A stretch of 9,419 nucleotides of DNA, from contig CAYSCX010000065.1 of NCBI GenBank assembly GCA_964429575.1, positions 1 through 9,419 on the forward strand. The letters are read 5' to 3'. The notes below the pieces were generated by a model. The model was not told where the DNA came from and made no database searches. It saw nothing but the letters and a program-made list of their open reading frames with translations. This document shows, one piece after another, positions 1 to 6,536 of the stretch (position 1 is the stretch's first letter; the number at the start of each line of letters is the position of its first letter). This DNA is from CAYSCX01 sp964429575. Its GTDB lineage: Bacteria > Desulfobacterota > Binatia > Binatales > Binataceae. A program made the position numbers and the translations under genes.

Positions 1-1509
1 TTGGCCAAGCTCCGCCGCAATCTCGCGCACTATTGCGCGGTCGTCGAACTTCAGAATTTGCTTTCCGACTATCTGGTAGTCTTCGTGGCCCTTGCCCGCG
101 ATAACTACAATGTCGCCCGAAGCGGCCGCGCGAAGCGCGATCGCAATTGCGCAACGCCGGTCGGGCTCGACCAGGTAGCCGCGCGCACCGTGCGCAGAAG
201 AGTCGCGGCGCGCAAGCCCCGCTTGCATCAACCCTTGCTCGACATCGTCGATGATCCTGAGCGGATCCTCGGTGCGCGGATTGTCGGAGGTCAGTACTGC
301 CACGTCGGCGAGGCGCCCCGCGATTTCGCCCATCAATGGACGCTTGCCGCGGTCGCGGTCACCGCCGCATCCGAAGACGCAAATCACGCGCCCCTTCGCC
401 AGCCCGCGCAACATGGTCAACACTGCCTCGAGTGCGTCGGGCTTGTGCGCGTAGTCCACCAGCACCGTGATATCCGAGCGAACCGGCACCGCCTCCAGCC
501 TGCCGGGGGCCCCAGAGCATCGCCGCACCCCATCCGCAACCGCCGCCACATCGACACCAAGGGCCACCGACAGAGCAGAGGCGCCCAAAATATTGAGCAG
601 GTTGAACTCGCCGATCAGAGGCGAGGTGATTTCAAATTTTCTTCCGAATGCGAAAACCGCCGCGCGGATGCCCGAGAGGTCCGCGGTGAACTTTTCGGGA
701 TAAACATCGAGACCGCGCGCGAGTCCAAAACTCACTTTGCGGCCGCGGACCGCGTCGAGGACTCGCCGCCCATGCGGATCGTCACCGCGCGCCACCGCGA
801 ACGCGTCGCGATGACAACTGCTGGGAAGGATTTCGGTGAACAGCCGCAGCTTCGCGTCGAAGTAGTTTTCCAGCGTCTGGTGATAATCGAGATGGTCGCG
901 CCCGAGGTTGGTGAAAAGCGCGGCGCGGAAGTTCAATTCGTCAACGCGATGTTCCGCGAGGCCGATCGATGAAACCTCGGCAGCCGCGCACTTGACGCCC
1001 GCACGCTCCATCCCGGCCAACGCGCGCTCGAGGTCGAGCGCTTCGGGCGTCGTGAGTCCGCTGTAAATCTTGCGGCCGCGTACGAATGTTCCGATCGTTC
1101 CGATGATTCCGCATGAGCGCCCGGCGGCCTCGAAGATCGATGCGAGCAAGTAGGTCGTGGTGGTCTTGCCGCTGGTGCCGGTGACGCCGACAAGATCGAC
1201 GCGCTGTGACGGCGCCGCGTAGAAGCGCGACGCGGCCGCGCCCATCAGCAGACGCGGCCGGTCGCACTCGACAAGGGTAACCGCAGGGCGCGCTTCCACA
1301 TCCCCACCGCGCACCACCACCGCGCGCGCCCCACGGCCCAATGCATCTTCAAGGTGCCCGCGCCGCGCACCGTCGTCGCGCGCGAGCGAAAAGAAGAGGT
1401 TGCCCGGTTCGACCCGTCGCGAGTCGTAGCTGAGGCCCGTGATCTCCACCTCTTCGTCACCCACAATCCGCCGCACATCCCCGCTGGATAGAAGCTCCCG
1501 GAGCTTCAC
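1..1509 (-). CDS. murE: UDP-N-acetylmuramoyl-L-alanyl-D-glutamate--2,6-diaminopimelate ligase (MurE), 3' end cut by window edge
   Basis: Cytoplasmic Mur ligase that adds meso-diaminopimelate to UDP-MurNAc-L-Ala-D-Glu using ATP. The frame is open for 503 codons from a GTG start to the window edge with no stop. The last visible residues follow the conserved KGHEDYQ motif (473-479) by about 24 residues, so almost the whole protein is present. Visible motifs are the P-loop GTSGKTTTT (111-119), TTPEALDL (153-160), the lysine expected to be carbamylated at 220 (YFDAK), YAHKPDALE (353-361), FGCGGDRDRGKRPLMG (379-394) and DNPR (409-412). DNPR is the family signature for meso-DAP rather than L-lysine. 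The GTG start overlaps the ftsI stop as GTGA, so it is probably translationally coupled. Two departures from the common consensus are Ser113 for Asn in GTNGKT and Ile182 for His in EVSSH. Other mur and fts genes probably follow beyond the left edge. Confidence 0.95.
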   Translation of the reverse strand, partial: MKLRELLSSGDVRRIVGDEEVEITGLSYDSRRVEPGNLFFSLARDDGARRGHLEDALGRGARAVVVRGGDVEARPAVTLVECDRPRLLMGAAASRFYAAPSQRVDLVGVTGTSGKTTTTYLLASIFEAAGRSCGIIGTIGTFVRGRKIYSGLTTPEALDLERALAGMERAGVKCAAAEVSSIGLAEHRVDELNFRAALFTNLGRDHLDYHQTLENYFDAKLRLFTEILPSSCHRDAFAVARGDDPHGRRVLDAVRGRKVSFGLARGLDVYPEKFTADLSGIRAAVFAFGRKFEITSPLIGEFNLLNILGASALSVALGVDVAAVADGVRRCSGAPGRLEAVPVRSDITVLVDYAHKPDALEAVLTMLRGLAKGRVICVFGCGGDRDRGKRPLMGEIAGRLADVAVLTSDNPRTEDPLRIIDDVEQGLMQAGLARRDSSAHGARGYLVEPDRRCAIAIALRAAASGDIVVIAGKGHEDYQIVGKQILKFDDRAIVREIAAELGQ

Positions 1510-3539
1510 GGCGCTCCGCTCGCGGGTGCTACGAACGACGCAACGTGAAAACCCTCAGTGTCGCTATCGCGATTCGGCGCGCGCACATTCGGCGAAAGCG
1601 CCAACCGAACGGTAGGATGGCTTCGTGGCGCTCCGGATTCGGGGTCCTGCGCGACGACGTAGCCTTCGCCTTCCACTTCGAGGTTGAGCGCGGCGTGACG
1701 CGCGAGTTCGAACGCGCGCCGCAGACTCAATCCCGTAAAGTCAGGTACACGGCCGGACAATTCGGCATCCGCTGGCGCCGCCGTCTCGCGCGATTTTGCG
1801 GAGACCGCAACGATCGGTCCGGTCGGCAACATGGTCGCGAGATCATACTGCTGCTCGGCCGGGTAAATCTCGAGTTCGCGCAAAGCGGCGGTAGCGATGC
1901 GGCTGAAGACCGGCGCGGCGACCAAGCCTCCGAATCTGCCGCGCCCGACATCGAACAGCGAGACCAGGATTACCAGCCGCGGATCGTCGGCCGGGACAAA
2001 GCCAACGAACGACGACACGTGGCGGCTCTGGTAATAGTTGCCGGTCCCGGGATCGATCATTTGTGCAGTGCCGGTCTTGCCCGCGACGACGAACCCATCG
2101 ACGCGCGCGCGGCTGCCGGTGCCTTCCGGAGCTTCGACGACGCCTCGCAAGAGCGTGTTCATGGTGTGCGCGACCTCGGGTGAAATCGCGCGGCCAAGCA
2201 CCTGGGGCCGATGCGACAGTACGACGCGTCCGCGCGAGTCGTAAACAGTGCGCACCGCGTACGGACGCACGACCAGTCCACCGTTGGCGATCGTGGCATA
2301 CCCAACCGCAAGCTGAATCGGCGTGACCGCGATGCCGTGGCCGAAGCCGTGATTGGCGAGTTCGATAGTGCGCCAGGTCTCGGGCTTGCGCACCAGGCCG
2401 GGCGCCTCGCCGGGAAGATCAATACCGGTCTTGCGCCCAAATCCGAATGCAGTCAGGCCGCGATACAGTTTGTCCGAACCGAGTCTAAGCGCAATCTTCG
2501 CAGCGCCGATGTTCGACGAGACTTGGATGATGCCGGCGAGATCGAGCATGCCATGCCGCGAGTGATCATGGATGACGCGCCGGCCGAGCTTGTATGCGCC
2601 GTCTTCGCAGTAAATCTGATCGGTTGACGAAATCGCGCCGTCAGCGAGCGCGATCGCGCCGACGATGCCCTTGAAGGTGGAGCCCGGTTCGAACGCGTCC
2701 TGCACCGCAAAGTTCTTGAGCCGATCGCGCGGCGTAGCTGCCTCGGTGTCGACGTTCGCCATCGCCAGCAGTTCGCCGCTGAATGGATCAAGAACGATCG
2801 CGGAGCCCCGCTTCGCGTTGGTCGTTCGCACTTGCTGCCAAAGCTCGGCCTCGGCGAGTGACTGGATCGCCGAATCGATGGTGAGTTCGAGCTGTCCGCC
2901 GGGCACCGGCCCGCGCAGCGCCAGCGGACTGTCGAGAATCGGATTGCCCAGTGCGTCCTGGTAAAAGTCGAGGCGCACCGGCTCGCCGCGAATCATCTGA
3001 TCGTATTGCAACTCAACCCCGGAGAGCCCCTGGCCGTCCAACCCCGCCAGCCCAACCACACCGGCGGCCAGGTTGCTCTCCGGGTAAAACCGTTTGTACT
3101 CACCAAGCGCGCCGACCCCCTCGAGACCGAGCGCCTCGGCCGCCTGCGCGCGCCCGGGAGCGAGCTGCCGCGCCAGCCAGATGAACGGCGACCGCTTGCG
3201 AAGCCTGGTCTCGAGCTGGTCGGAGGAAACGCCCAGCACCGCCGCGAGCTTCGCGCGCTCGGTGCGCGTGGTGTTCGCGAGCAGGCGTTTGGGACGCGCA
3301 TAGACGGAGCGGGTCTCGGCGGTGAGTGCGAGCGCCTCACCCTTGCGATCGACAATCGGCCCGCGCATCGCCGCCAGCTCGGTCTCCCCGGTATGTTCGT
3401 TGCGCGCGAGAGCGCCCAGACGTGCGCCGTCAAACGTGACCAGCGCTCCGAGGCGCATCACCGCGAGTGCGAAGAGAATGCCGATTGCGAGCGTCACGAA
3501 ACCCACACGCTCGCGGCGCTGTTTGAACGCGAGGTTCAT
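1506..3539 (-). CDS. ftsI: Peptidoglycan transpeptidase FtsI/PBP3-type with C-terminal PASTA domain
   Basis: Class B penicillin-binding protein that cross-links septal peptidoglycan in the periplasm. The 677 residues show a short basic N-terminus and one membrane anchor (about 11-36), then the PBP dimerisation region starting near RGPIVDRKGE (59-68). The transpeptidase domain has all three catalytic motifs: SxxK as STFK with Ser287, SSN at 341-343 and KTG at 488-490. Near 597-650 a single PASTA repeat begins VPDFTGLSLRRAFELA, preceded by an Ala-rich linker. PASTA-tailed class B PBPs are best known from Gram-positives (PBP2x, SpoVD) but also occur in some Deltaproteobacteria-like groups. The ATG overlaps the ftsL stop as ATGA and the stop overlaps the murE start as GTGA. 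The position directly after ftsL supports FtsI rather than an elongation-type PBP2. Confidence 0.95.
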   Translation of the reverse strand: MNLAFKQRRERVGFVTLAIGILFALAVMRLGALVTFDGARLGALARNEHTGETELAAMRGPIVDRKGEALALTAETRSVYARPKRLLANTTRTERAKLAAVLGVSSDQLETRLRKRSPFIWLARQLAPGRAQAAEALGLEGVGALGEYKRFYPESNLAAGVVGLAGLDGQGLSGVELQYDQMIRGEPVRLDFYQDALGNPILDSPLALRGPVPGGQLELTIDSAIQSLAEAELWQQVRTTNAKRGSAIVLDPFSGELLAMANVDTEAATPRDRLKNFAVQDAFEPGSTFKGIVGAIALADGAISSTDQIYCEDGAYKLGRRVIHDHSRHGMLDLAGIIQVSSNIGAAKIALRLGSDKLYRGLTAFGFGRKTGIDLPGEAPGLVRKPETWRTIELANHGFGHGIAVTPIQLAVGYATIANGGLVVRPYAVRTVYDSRGRVVLSHRPQVLGRAISPEVAHTMNTLLRGVVEAPEGTGSRARVDGFVVAGKTGTAQMIDPGTGNYYQSRHVSSFVGFVPADDPRLVILVSLFDVGRGRFGGLVAAPVFSRIATAALRELEIYPAEQQYDLATMLPTGPIVAVSAKSRETAAPADAELSGRVPDFTGLSLRRAFELARHAALNLEVEGEGYVVAQDPESGAPRSHPTVRLALSPNVRAPNRDSDTEGFHVASFVAPASGAP

Positions 3540-3823
3540 CGCGGCGTCACCACCTGCCCGCGGCTGGCCGGGCGAAGGCCGTAGCGCGGTGCAAGTTCGC
3601 GCAGGCGCGAATGCGCGCTCAACTGCGCAAACTCGAGCTTGAGGCGCTGGCTGTCGTTTTCAAGTTGTGAAATCTCGCGCCGGAGTTCGCCGATACGGTA
3701 GCCCTCGCGCGTGATCTCGAGCCGCACCAGCACTGTCGCGAACCCGACCGCGGCGAGTGCGGCTACCAGCAAGGTTGAAACGAGCTTCGACGGTTGTCGC
3801 GATGGCTGCGGGCGCGTGTTCAC
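3536..3823 (-). CDS. ftsL: Cell division protein FtsL-like, single-pass membrane protein
   Basis: Small bitopic divisome protein of 95 residues. In the known system FtsL pairs with FtsB and FtsQ and helps activate FtsWI. I see a short basic cytoplasmic N-terminus, one hydrophobic segment (about 13-34, LVSTLLVAALAAVGFATVLV), then a charged heptad-like helix (about 42-70, with LRREISQLENDSQRLKLE) consistent with a coiled coil. The final stretch, LRELAPRYGLRP, matches the usual end of FtsL-type proteins. I chose the GTG at 3823 because it forms a GTGA overlap with the rsmH stop, like the other junctions of this cluster; an in-frame ATG at 3895 would overlap rsmH by 76 nt. Sequence conservation in this family is weak, so the call rests on position between rsmH and ftsI plus topology. 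Confidence 0.82.
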   Translation of the reverse strand: MNTRPQPSRQPSKLVSTLLVAALAAVGFATVLVRLEITREGYRIGELRREISQLENDSQRLKLEFAQLSAHSRLRELAPRYGLRPASRGQVVTPR

Positions 3824-4740
3824 TGCGCCGTCCTCTCGATACACCTTAAGCGCGCGCTGCGAGCGCGCGGATTGCGCAATATCTCTGCGCCGCACGCCTT
3901 GATCGCTTTGGGCGTCAGCAGTGTGTATTGCGTACCACGGCCGAGCTCGCGAAATCGCTCCTTCACCGGGCGATCCTCAAGCGAGTGATACGCGATGACC
4001 GCCATCCGGCCGCGTGGCGCGAGCAAGGCAGGGCCGCGCGTCAAGAATGCCGCGAGGCACTCGACCTCGCGGTTGACCGCGATGCGTAGTGCCTGGAAGG
4101 TGCGTGTCGCCGGGCTGACGGCTCCGCGCCGGTGCGCTCCGAGAGCGCGCTCGACAATCGCGCGCAATTCGCCGGTCGTCTCGATTGCACCTCGCCCTCG
4201 CGCATCGACAATCATGCGCGCAATCCTGCGCGACGCGCGCTCGTCGCCGTAGTCGTGCAGGATGCGAGCGAGTTCCTGTTCGCTCTCTTCATGCACGATG
4301 TCGTACGCGCGCACCGTGTCGCGGCGATCCATTCGCATGTCGAGCGGACCGTCGTGGCGAAAGCTGAATCCGCGCTGCGGATCGTCGAGCGCAAAACTCG
4401 ACATGCCCAGGTCGGCGAGAATCGCATCGGCATGTGAGAATCCGCAGTCGGCCATCGCGTCGTCCAACTCCGTGAAGTTGGCCTGGCGAAGCGTCACGCG
4501 ATCGCCGAATTCGGCAAGCCGCTCCGCCGCTACGGCGAGCGCGTCGGCATCGCGGTCGAGCCCCAGCATGCGTGCGCCGGTTGCGCGCAGCACCGCAGCG
4601 GCGTGGCCGCCCGTTCCAACCGTCGCGTCAACAAACAAGATGGGCGCGTGAGCCGATAGCAGCGCCGCCACCTCGGCCACCATCACCGGCTCGTGCAGCC
4701 GGTCGGAAATTTCCGCCTCGAATGCCGCCACCAGACTCAT
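3820..4740 (-). CDS. rsmH: 16S rRNA (cytosine(1402)-N(4))-methyltransferase RsmH (MraW)
   Basis: SAM-dependent methyltransferase that modifies C1402 of 16S rRNA in the decoding centre of the 30S subunit. The 306-residue length is normal for the family. The family motifs appear in order: HEPVM (16-20), the SAM-binding DATVGTGGHA (38-47), LGLDRD (59-64), DLGMSSFALDD (110-120) followed by PQRGFSFRHDGPLDMRMD (121-138), PATRTFQALRIAVNRE (210-225), YHSLEDR (251-257) and NPRARSARLR (290-299). The ATG lies 6 nt after the mraZ stop with only a weak AGGG upstream, which suggests that initiation depends on translation of mraZ. The stop TGA overlaps the GTG of ftsL. Confidence 0.97.
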   Translation of the reverse strand: MSLVAAFEAEISDRLHEPVMVAEVAALLSAHAPILFVDATVGTGGHAAAVLRATGARMLGLDRDADALAVAAERLAEFGDRVTLRQANFTELDDAMADCGFSHADAILADLGMSSFALDDPQRGFSFRHDGPLDMRMDRRDTVRAYDIVHEESEQELARILHDYGDERASRRIARMIVDARGRGAIETTGELRAIVERALGAHRRGAVSPATRTFQALRIAVNREVECLAAFLTRGPALLAPRGRMAVIAYHSLEDRPVKERFRELGRGTQYTLLTPKAIKACGAEILRNPRARSARLRCIERTAQ

Positions 4741-4746
4741 CGCGCC

Positions 4747-5196
4747 CTACAAGTTCAGCTTCTCGAAAAACTCCGGATCCTTCAGTTGTTCCTCGGCCGC
4801 CTTCAACACCCGCGCGAGCACCGTGCGATCCCACAATTGAAAATGATCGTTGCGCGCGGACAACGTCACGTCGCGCTCCAGACCGGCCCACTCGCGAAGC
4901 CGCGGAGGTATGAGTACGCGGCCGGCTTTGTCCACTTGCACTTCGTGCGCGCCGCCGACGAAAAAAGTTTCGAAGGTCTGAAGCTTCGGTTCGAATGCGC
5001 CGCGCTGCTTGATGCGCCCGATGAGTTCGTCCCACTGATTTGGTGGATACAGCGCGAGGCAGCGCTCCGTGGTATAGATGAAGTTGGTGATGTAGAGGCG
5101 ATCGTGACCGTCGCGCTGCAGCACCTCGCGAAAATGCGCGGGGATGCTGACGCGCCCCTTGTCGTCAATCGCGTGGTCAAATCGGCCGCTGAACAC
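4747..5196 (-). CDS. mraZ: Transcriptional regulator MraZ
   Basis: AbrB/SpoVT-fold DNA-binding protein that forms ring-shaped oligomers and regulates the dcw cluster, usually including its own promoter. The protein has 149 residues in two similar halves, each with the family loop: DKGRVSIP (12-19) and DKAGRVLIPP (89-98). The start is the GTG at 5196. It has a strong Shine-Dalgarno GGGAGGA 5 nt upstream, and the protein then begins FSGRFDHAIDDKGR, as typical MraZ proteins do (FRGRYEHTIDDKGR style). An in-frame extension up to 5283 would add an atypical leader and would run across the repeat operator, so I reject it. It is the first gene of the cluster. Confidence 0.95.
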   Translation of the reverse strand: MFSGRFDHAIDDKGRVSIPAHFREVLQRDGHDRLYITNFIYTTERCLALYPPNQWDELIGRIKQRGAFEPKLQTFETFFVGGAHEVQVDKAGRVLIPPRLREWAGLERDVTLSARNDHFQLWDRTVLARVLKAAEEQLKDPEFFEKLNL

Positions 5197-5201
5197 CCGG
5201 T

Positions 5202-5208
5202 TCCTCCC
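5202..5208 (-). promoter_or_regulatory. Strong Shine-Dalgarno sequence of mraZ
   Basis: The minus strand reads GGGAGGA, then 5 nt, then the GTG start of mraZ. This is the best ribosome binding site in the window and fixes the mraZ start. It overlaps the gene-proximal TGGGA repeat of the presumed MraZ operator. Confidence 0.8.
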
Positions 5209-5240
5209 ATCAGCGTCCCACAACATCCCACTCGGCTCCA
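5205..5240 (-). promoter_or_regulatory. Tandem TGGGA repeats, probable MraZ operator
   Basis: Read on the minus strand there are exact TGGGA copies at 5226-5230, 5216-5220 and 5205-5209, and a degenerate TGGAG at 5236-5240. Spacing from left end to left end is 10, 10 and 11 bp, about one helical turn, so the copies lie on one face of the DNA. Published MraZ sites in E. coli are TGGGN repeats separated by 5-nt spacers just upstream of mraZ, which matches this arrangement. I infer autoregulation of the dcw promoter. Confidence 0.75.
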
Positions 5241-5250
5241 CCATAGTCAA
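5222..5250 (-). promoter_or_regulatory. Possible sigma70-type promoter of mraZ
   Basis: On the minus strand TTGACT (5250-5245) is a good -35 element. After a 17-nt spacer comes GATGTT (5227-5222), a poor -10 with three of six consensus positions. A start near 5215 would give a leader of about 19 nt. The TGGGA repeats lie across the spacer, the -10 and the leader, as expected for a repressor site. The weak -10 keeps confidence low. Confidence 0.4.
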
Positions 5251-5262
5251 GAAAATGAGTGT

Positions 5263-5287
5263 TGCGGTGTGGAGAAAACCCACCGCA
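5263..5287. repeat. Inverted repeat upstream of the mraZ promoter
   Basis: Perfect 7-bp arms TGCGGTG (5263-5269) and CACCGCA (5281-5287) enclose 11 nt. With one bulged base the stem extends by two G-C pairs (GG at 5271-5272 with CC). It lies about 13 bp upstream of the presumed -35 of mraZ. It could be an operator for another regulator or a chance hairpin; no T-run marks it clearly as a terminator. Confidence 0.4.
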
Positions 5288-5457
5288 TGCGATCGCGTCC
5301 AAAAGCGAATAAATTGCGAAGGGGAATCGGCGAAGGTGTTGAAGTCAACGGACGTGGGCAGACGGTCGCGACTTCGCCCGCCAGGACACGAACGCCACGA
5401 TCACACGCGTCTCCAACCGGAGCCTCGGTCTCGATCGCGTACCTGTGCGACGCTTGC

Positions 5458-5487
5458 TTGACATGACGGGCTGCGATTGGCGAAACT
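5458..5487 (+). promoter_or_regulatory. Candidate promoter for the secreted-protein gene
   Basis: A perfect -35 hexamer TTGACA lies at 5458-5463. The best -10 in range is GAAACT at 5482-5487 with an 18-nt spacer and three of six consensus positions. A start near 5494 would give a leader of about 67 nt. The perfect -35 in the right place is the main support. Confidence 0.35.
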
Positions 5488-5560
5488 CGCGCGCGATTGT
5501 TCCCCAATTAGGCCCGCCGAGCGCGCGGCGGTTGTCGCCAGACAGAATAAAGGAGCGATG

Positions 5561-6427
5561 ATGATTGCCAGTCCTTGGCGCCGCGTAGCAGCAGTGGCGG
5601 TGATTGCGGTGGTCGCGACCCTCTTCCTGACGAGCCCGCCGGCTCATTCGCAGCGGAGAAAGAAGGCGACACCGACGCCCACCGAAACGCCCACGCCCAC
5701 GCCAACGCCGACTCCCGAAGTGATCAGGTGGAACTTCGACCGGGACAAGCCTCACACCGTCGCCGCTGGGTGGAAGGCGCTGCTCGCTGATTGGCAAGTG
5801 ATCCCCGATCGTTCCGCACCGAGCCAACCCAACGCATACGGGTTGCCGCCGGGCCGGCTGATTTCCTCGCTCCTCTACATGATGGAGTACTACCCGATGA
5901 CGGTTGTGACCGATCCGAGGGAGTACAGCAACTTCACGCTCGAGCTGATGTTCAAGACTGCGGGCGGGCGGCTGAACTGTTCGGGCGGCGTGCTCTTCCG
6001 TTACGTCGATGAGAACAACTACTACCTCCTCTCTGCGGGTTGCCCGAGCGACTTCTACACGATGGTGCGCGTCAAGGATGGGCATCCTGACGTTTTGAAG
6101 CAGACAGTTGTCCCGACCGACACCGGCGTCTGGTACAAGATGAAGGTCGTCGCGCAGGGCGGGCGATTCACGTGCTACTCTAGCGACAAGCTGGCGTTCG
6201 AGATCACCGACCCAAAGATCGCCAAAGGCCGAATCGGATTATGGGCGCATGCCGATTCGCAGGCTCGTTTCGACGACGTCACGATCACGTTGCCGCTTCC
6301 GGGTGCTCCGCAGGGCGAACCGGGCGCAGCTCCGGCTGAAGGTGCGGTACCGGTCGCTGAAGGCGTGGGCGGCGAGGCGCCACCGCCGATGCCCGGCGCA
6401 GGTTCGCTGCCGCCGCCACCTCCCTGA
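5561..6427 (+). CDS. Secreted concanavalin-like / DUF1080-like domain protein with Thr-Pro linker
   Basis: Predicted exported protein of 288 residues; its function is not known to me. Residues 1-30 form a signal peptide: WRR, a hydrophobic core (8-24), and a likely cleavage after AHS at 28-30. A (Thr-Pro)n linker with one Glu follows (37-52). Residues 55-245 look like a jelly-roll domain of the 3-keto-disaccharide hydrolase/DUF1080 or LamG type. Supporting segments are YSNFTLELMFKT (122-133), GGVLFRYVDENNYYLL (142-157), VWYKMKVVAQGGRFTCY (190-206) and GRIGLWAHADSQARFDDV (223-240). Four cysteines in the domain (140, 161, 205 and none in the tail makes three visible) leave pairing unclear. The tail (248-288) is Gly/Ala/Pro-rich and ends in six prolines, so it is probably disordered. 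I chose the second of two adjacent ATGs because AGGAG lies 5 nt upstream; the ATG at 5558 is only 2 nt from it. A carbohydrate-binding role is possible, but catalytic activity cannot be claimed. Confidence 0.85.
   Translation: MIASPWRRVAAVAVIAVVATLFLTSPPAHSQRRKKATPTPTETPTPTPTPTPEVIRWNFDRDKPHTVAAGWKALLADWQVIPDRSAPSQPNAYGLPPGRLISSLLYMMEYYPMTVVTDPREYSNFTLELMFKTAGGRLNCSGGVLFRYVDENNYYLLSAGCPSDFYTMVRVKDGHPDVLKQTVVPTDTGVWYKMKVVAQGGRFTCYSSDKLAFEITDPKIAKGRIGLWAHADSQARFDDVTITLPLPGAPQGEPGAAPAEGAVPVAEGVGGEAPPPMPGAGSLPPPPP
5669..5716 (+). repeat. Thr-Pro coding microrepeat (linker of the secreted protein)
   Basis: Sixteen codons encode alternating Thr-Pro with one Glu in place of Pro. The ACG/CCC hexamer recurs with third-base variation (CCG, CCC, CCA; ACA, ACC, ACT), so selection on the protein linker is more likely than a recent pure DNA expansion. 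Such linkers often separate an export signal from a surface domain. Confidence 0.7.
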
Positions 6428-6484
6428 GCGGCCGTTACGATCGCGCGGCGTTGCGACACGACGTCACACGACGCTGAACTGACA

Positions 6485-6519
6485 GGAGCGAAGCGCCTTG
6501 CATACCGGCGCTTCGCTCC
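6485..6519 (+). terminator. Perfect 13-bp hairpin, probable terminator or attenuator
   Basis: Arms GGAGCGAAGCGCC (6485-6497) and GGCGCTTCGCTCC (6507-6519) are perfectly complementary around a 9-nt loop. The stem is GC-rich and starts 58 nt after the stop of the secreted-protein gene. The sequence after it, ATAACTTTAGG, has only a poor T-tract, so termination may be partial or the stem may protect the mRNA 3' end. The next gene starts 17 nt downstream on the same strand. Confidence 0.55.
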
Positions 6520-6536
6520 ATAACTTTAGGCGCGTG

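Larger units (their letters stand above)
5197..5560. other. Divergent intergenic region between mraZ and the secreted-protein gene
   Basis: This 364-nt gap separates two genes that point away from each other. The mraZ side holds the ribosome binding site, TGGGA repeats and possible promoter. Further right are a 7-bp hairpin (5263-5287), a short symmetric element GTTGA-AG-TCAAC (5338-5349), a candidate plus-strand promoter (5458-5487) and a GC hairpin in the presumed leader with arms CCGCCG/CGGCGG (5514-5519 and 5526-5531). Between about 5350 and 5457 I see nothing recognisable, and no convincing small gene. Confidence 0.6.

Noticed and set aside
1..972. Long plus-strand open frame of 323 codons
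   Set aside because: It lies entirely opposite murE, whose motifs are unmistakable. The translated product is Arg/His-rich with no domain, as expected for the antisense of a GC-rich gene.
1545..2183. Plus-strand open frame of 212 codons, and others opposite ftsI up to 3642
   Set aside because: Antisense shadows of the ftsI and ftsL genes; no motifs, Arg-rich composition.
3824..3895. Longer ftsL form starting at the ATG at 3895
   Set aside because: It would overlap the conserved C-terminus of rsmH by 76 nt, whereas the GTG at 3823 fits the NTGA pattern of the cluster.
5197..5283. Longer mraZ form starting at 5283
   Set aside because: It would translate through the TGGGA array and promoter and add an atypical N-terminus. 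The GTG at 5196 has a strong Shine-Dalgarno.
4693..5466. Plus-strand open frame of 257 codons across mraZ and its upstream region
   Set aside because: Antisense to mraZ and unrelated to any visible start signal; no recognisable motif.
5669..5716. CRISPR-like or tandem-repeat array
   Set aside because: The repeat is a Thr-Pro coding microrepeat inside a gene, with no spacers.
5345..6085. Minus-strand open frame of 246 codons opposite the secreted-protein gene
   Set aside because: The plus-strand gene has a ribosome binding site, signal peptide and coherent domain; this frame is Arg/His-rich without domains.
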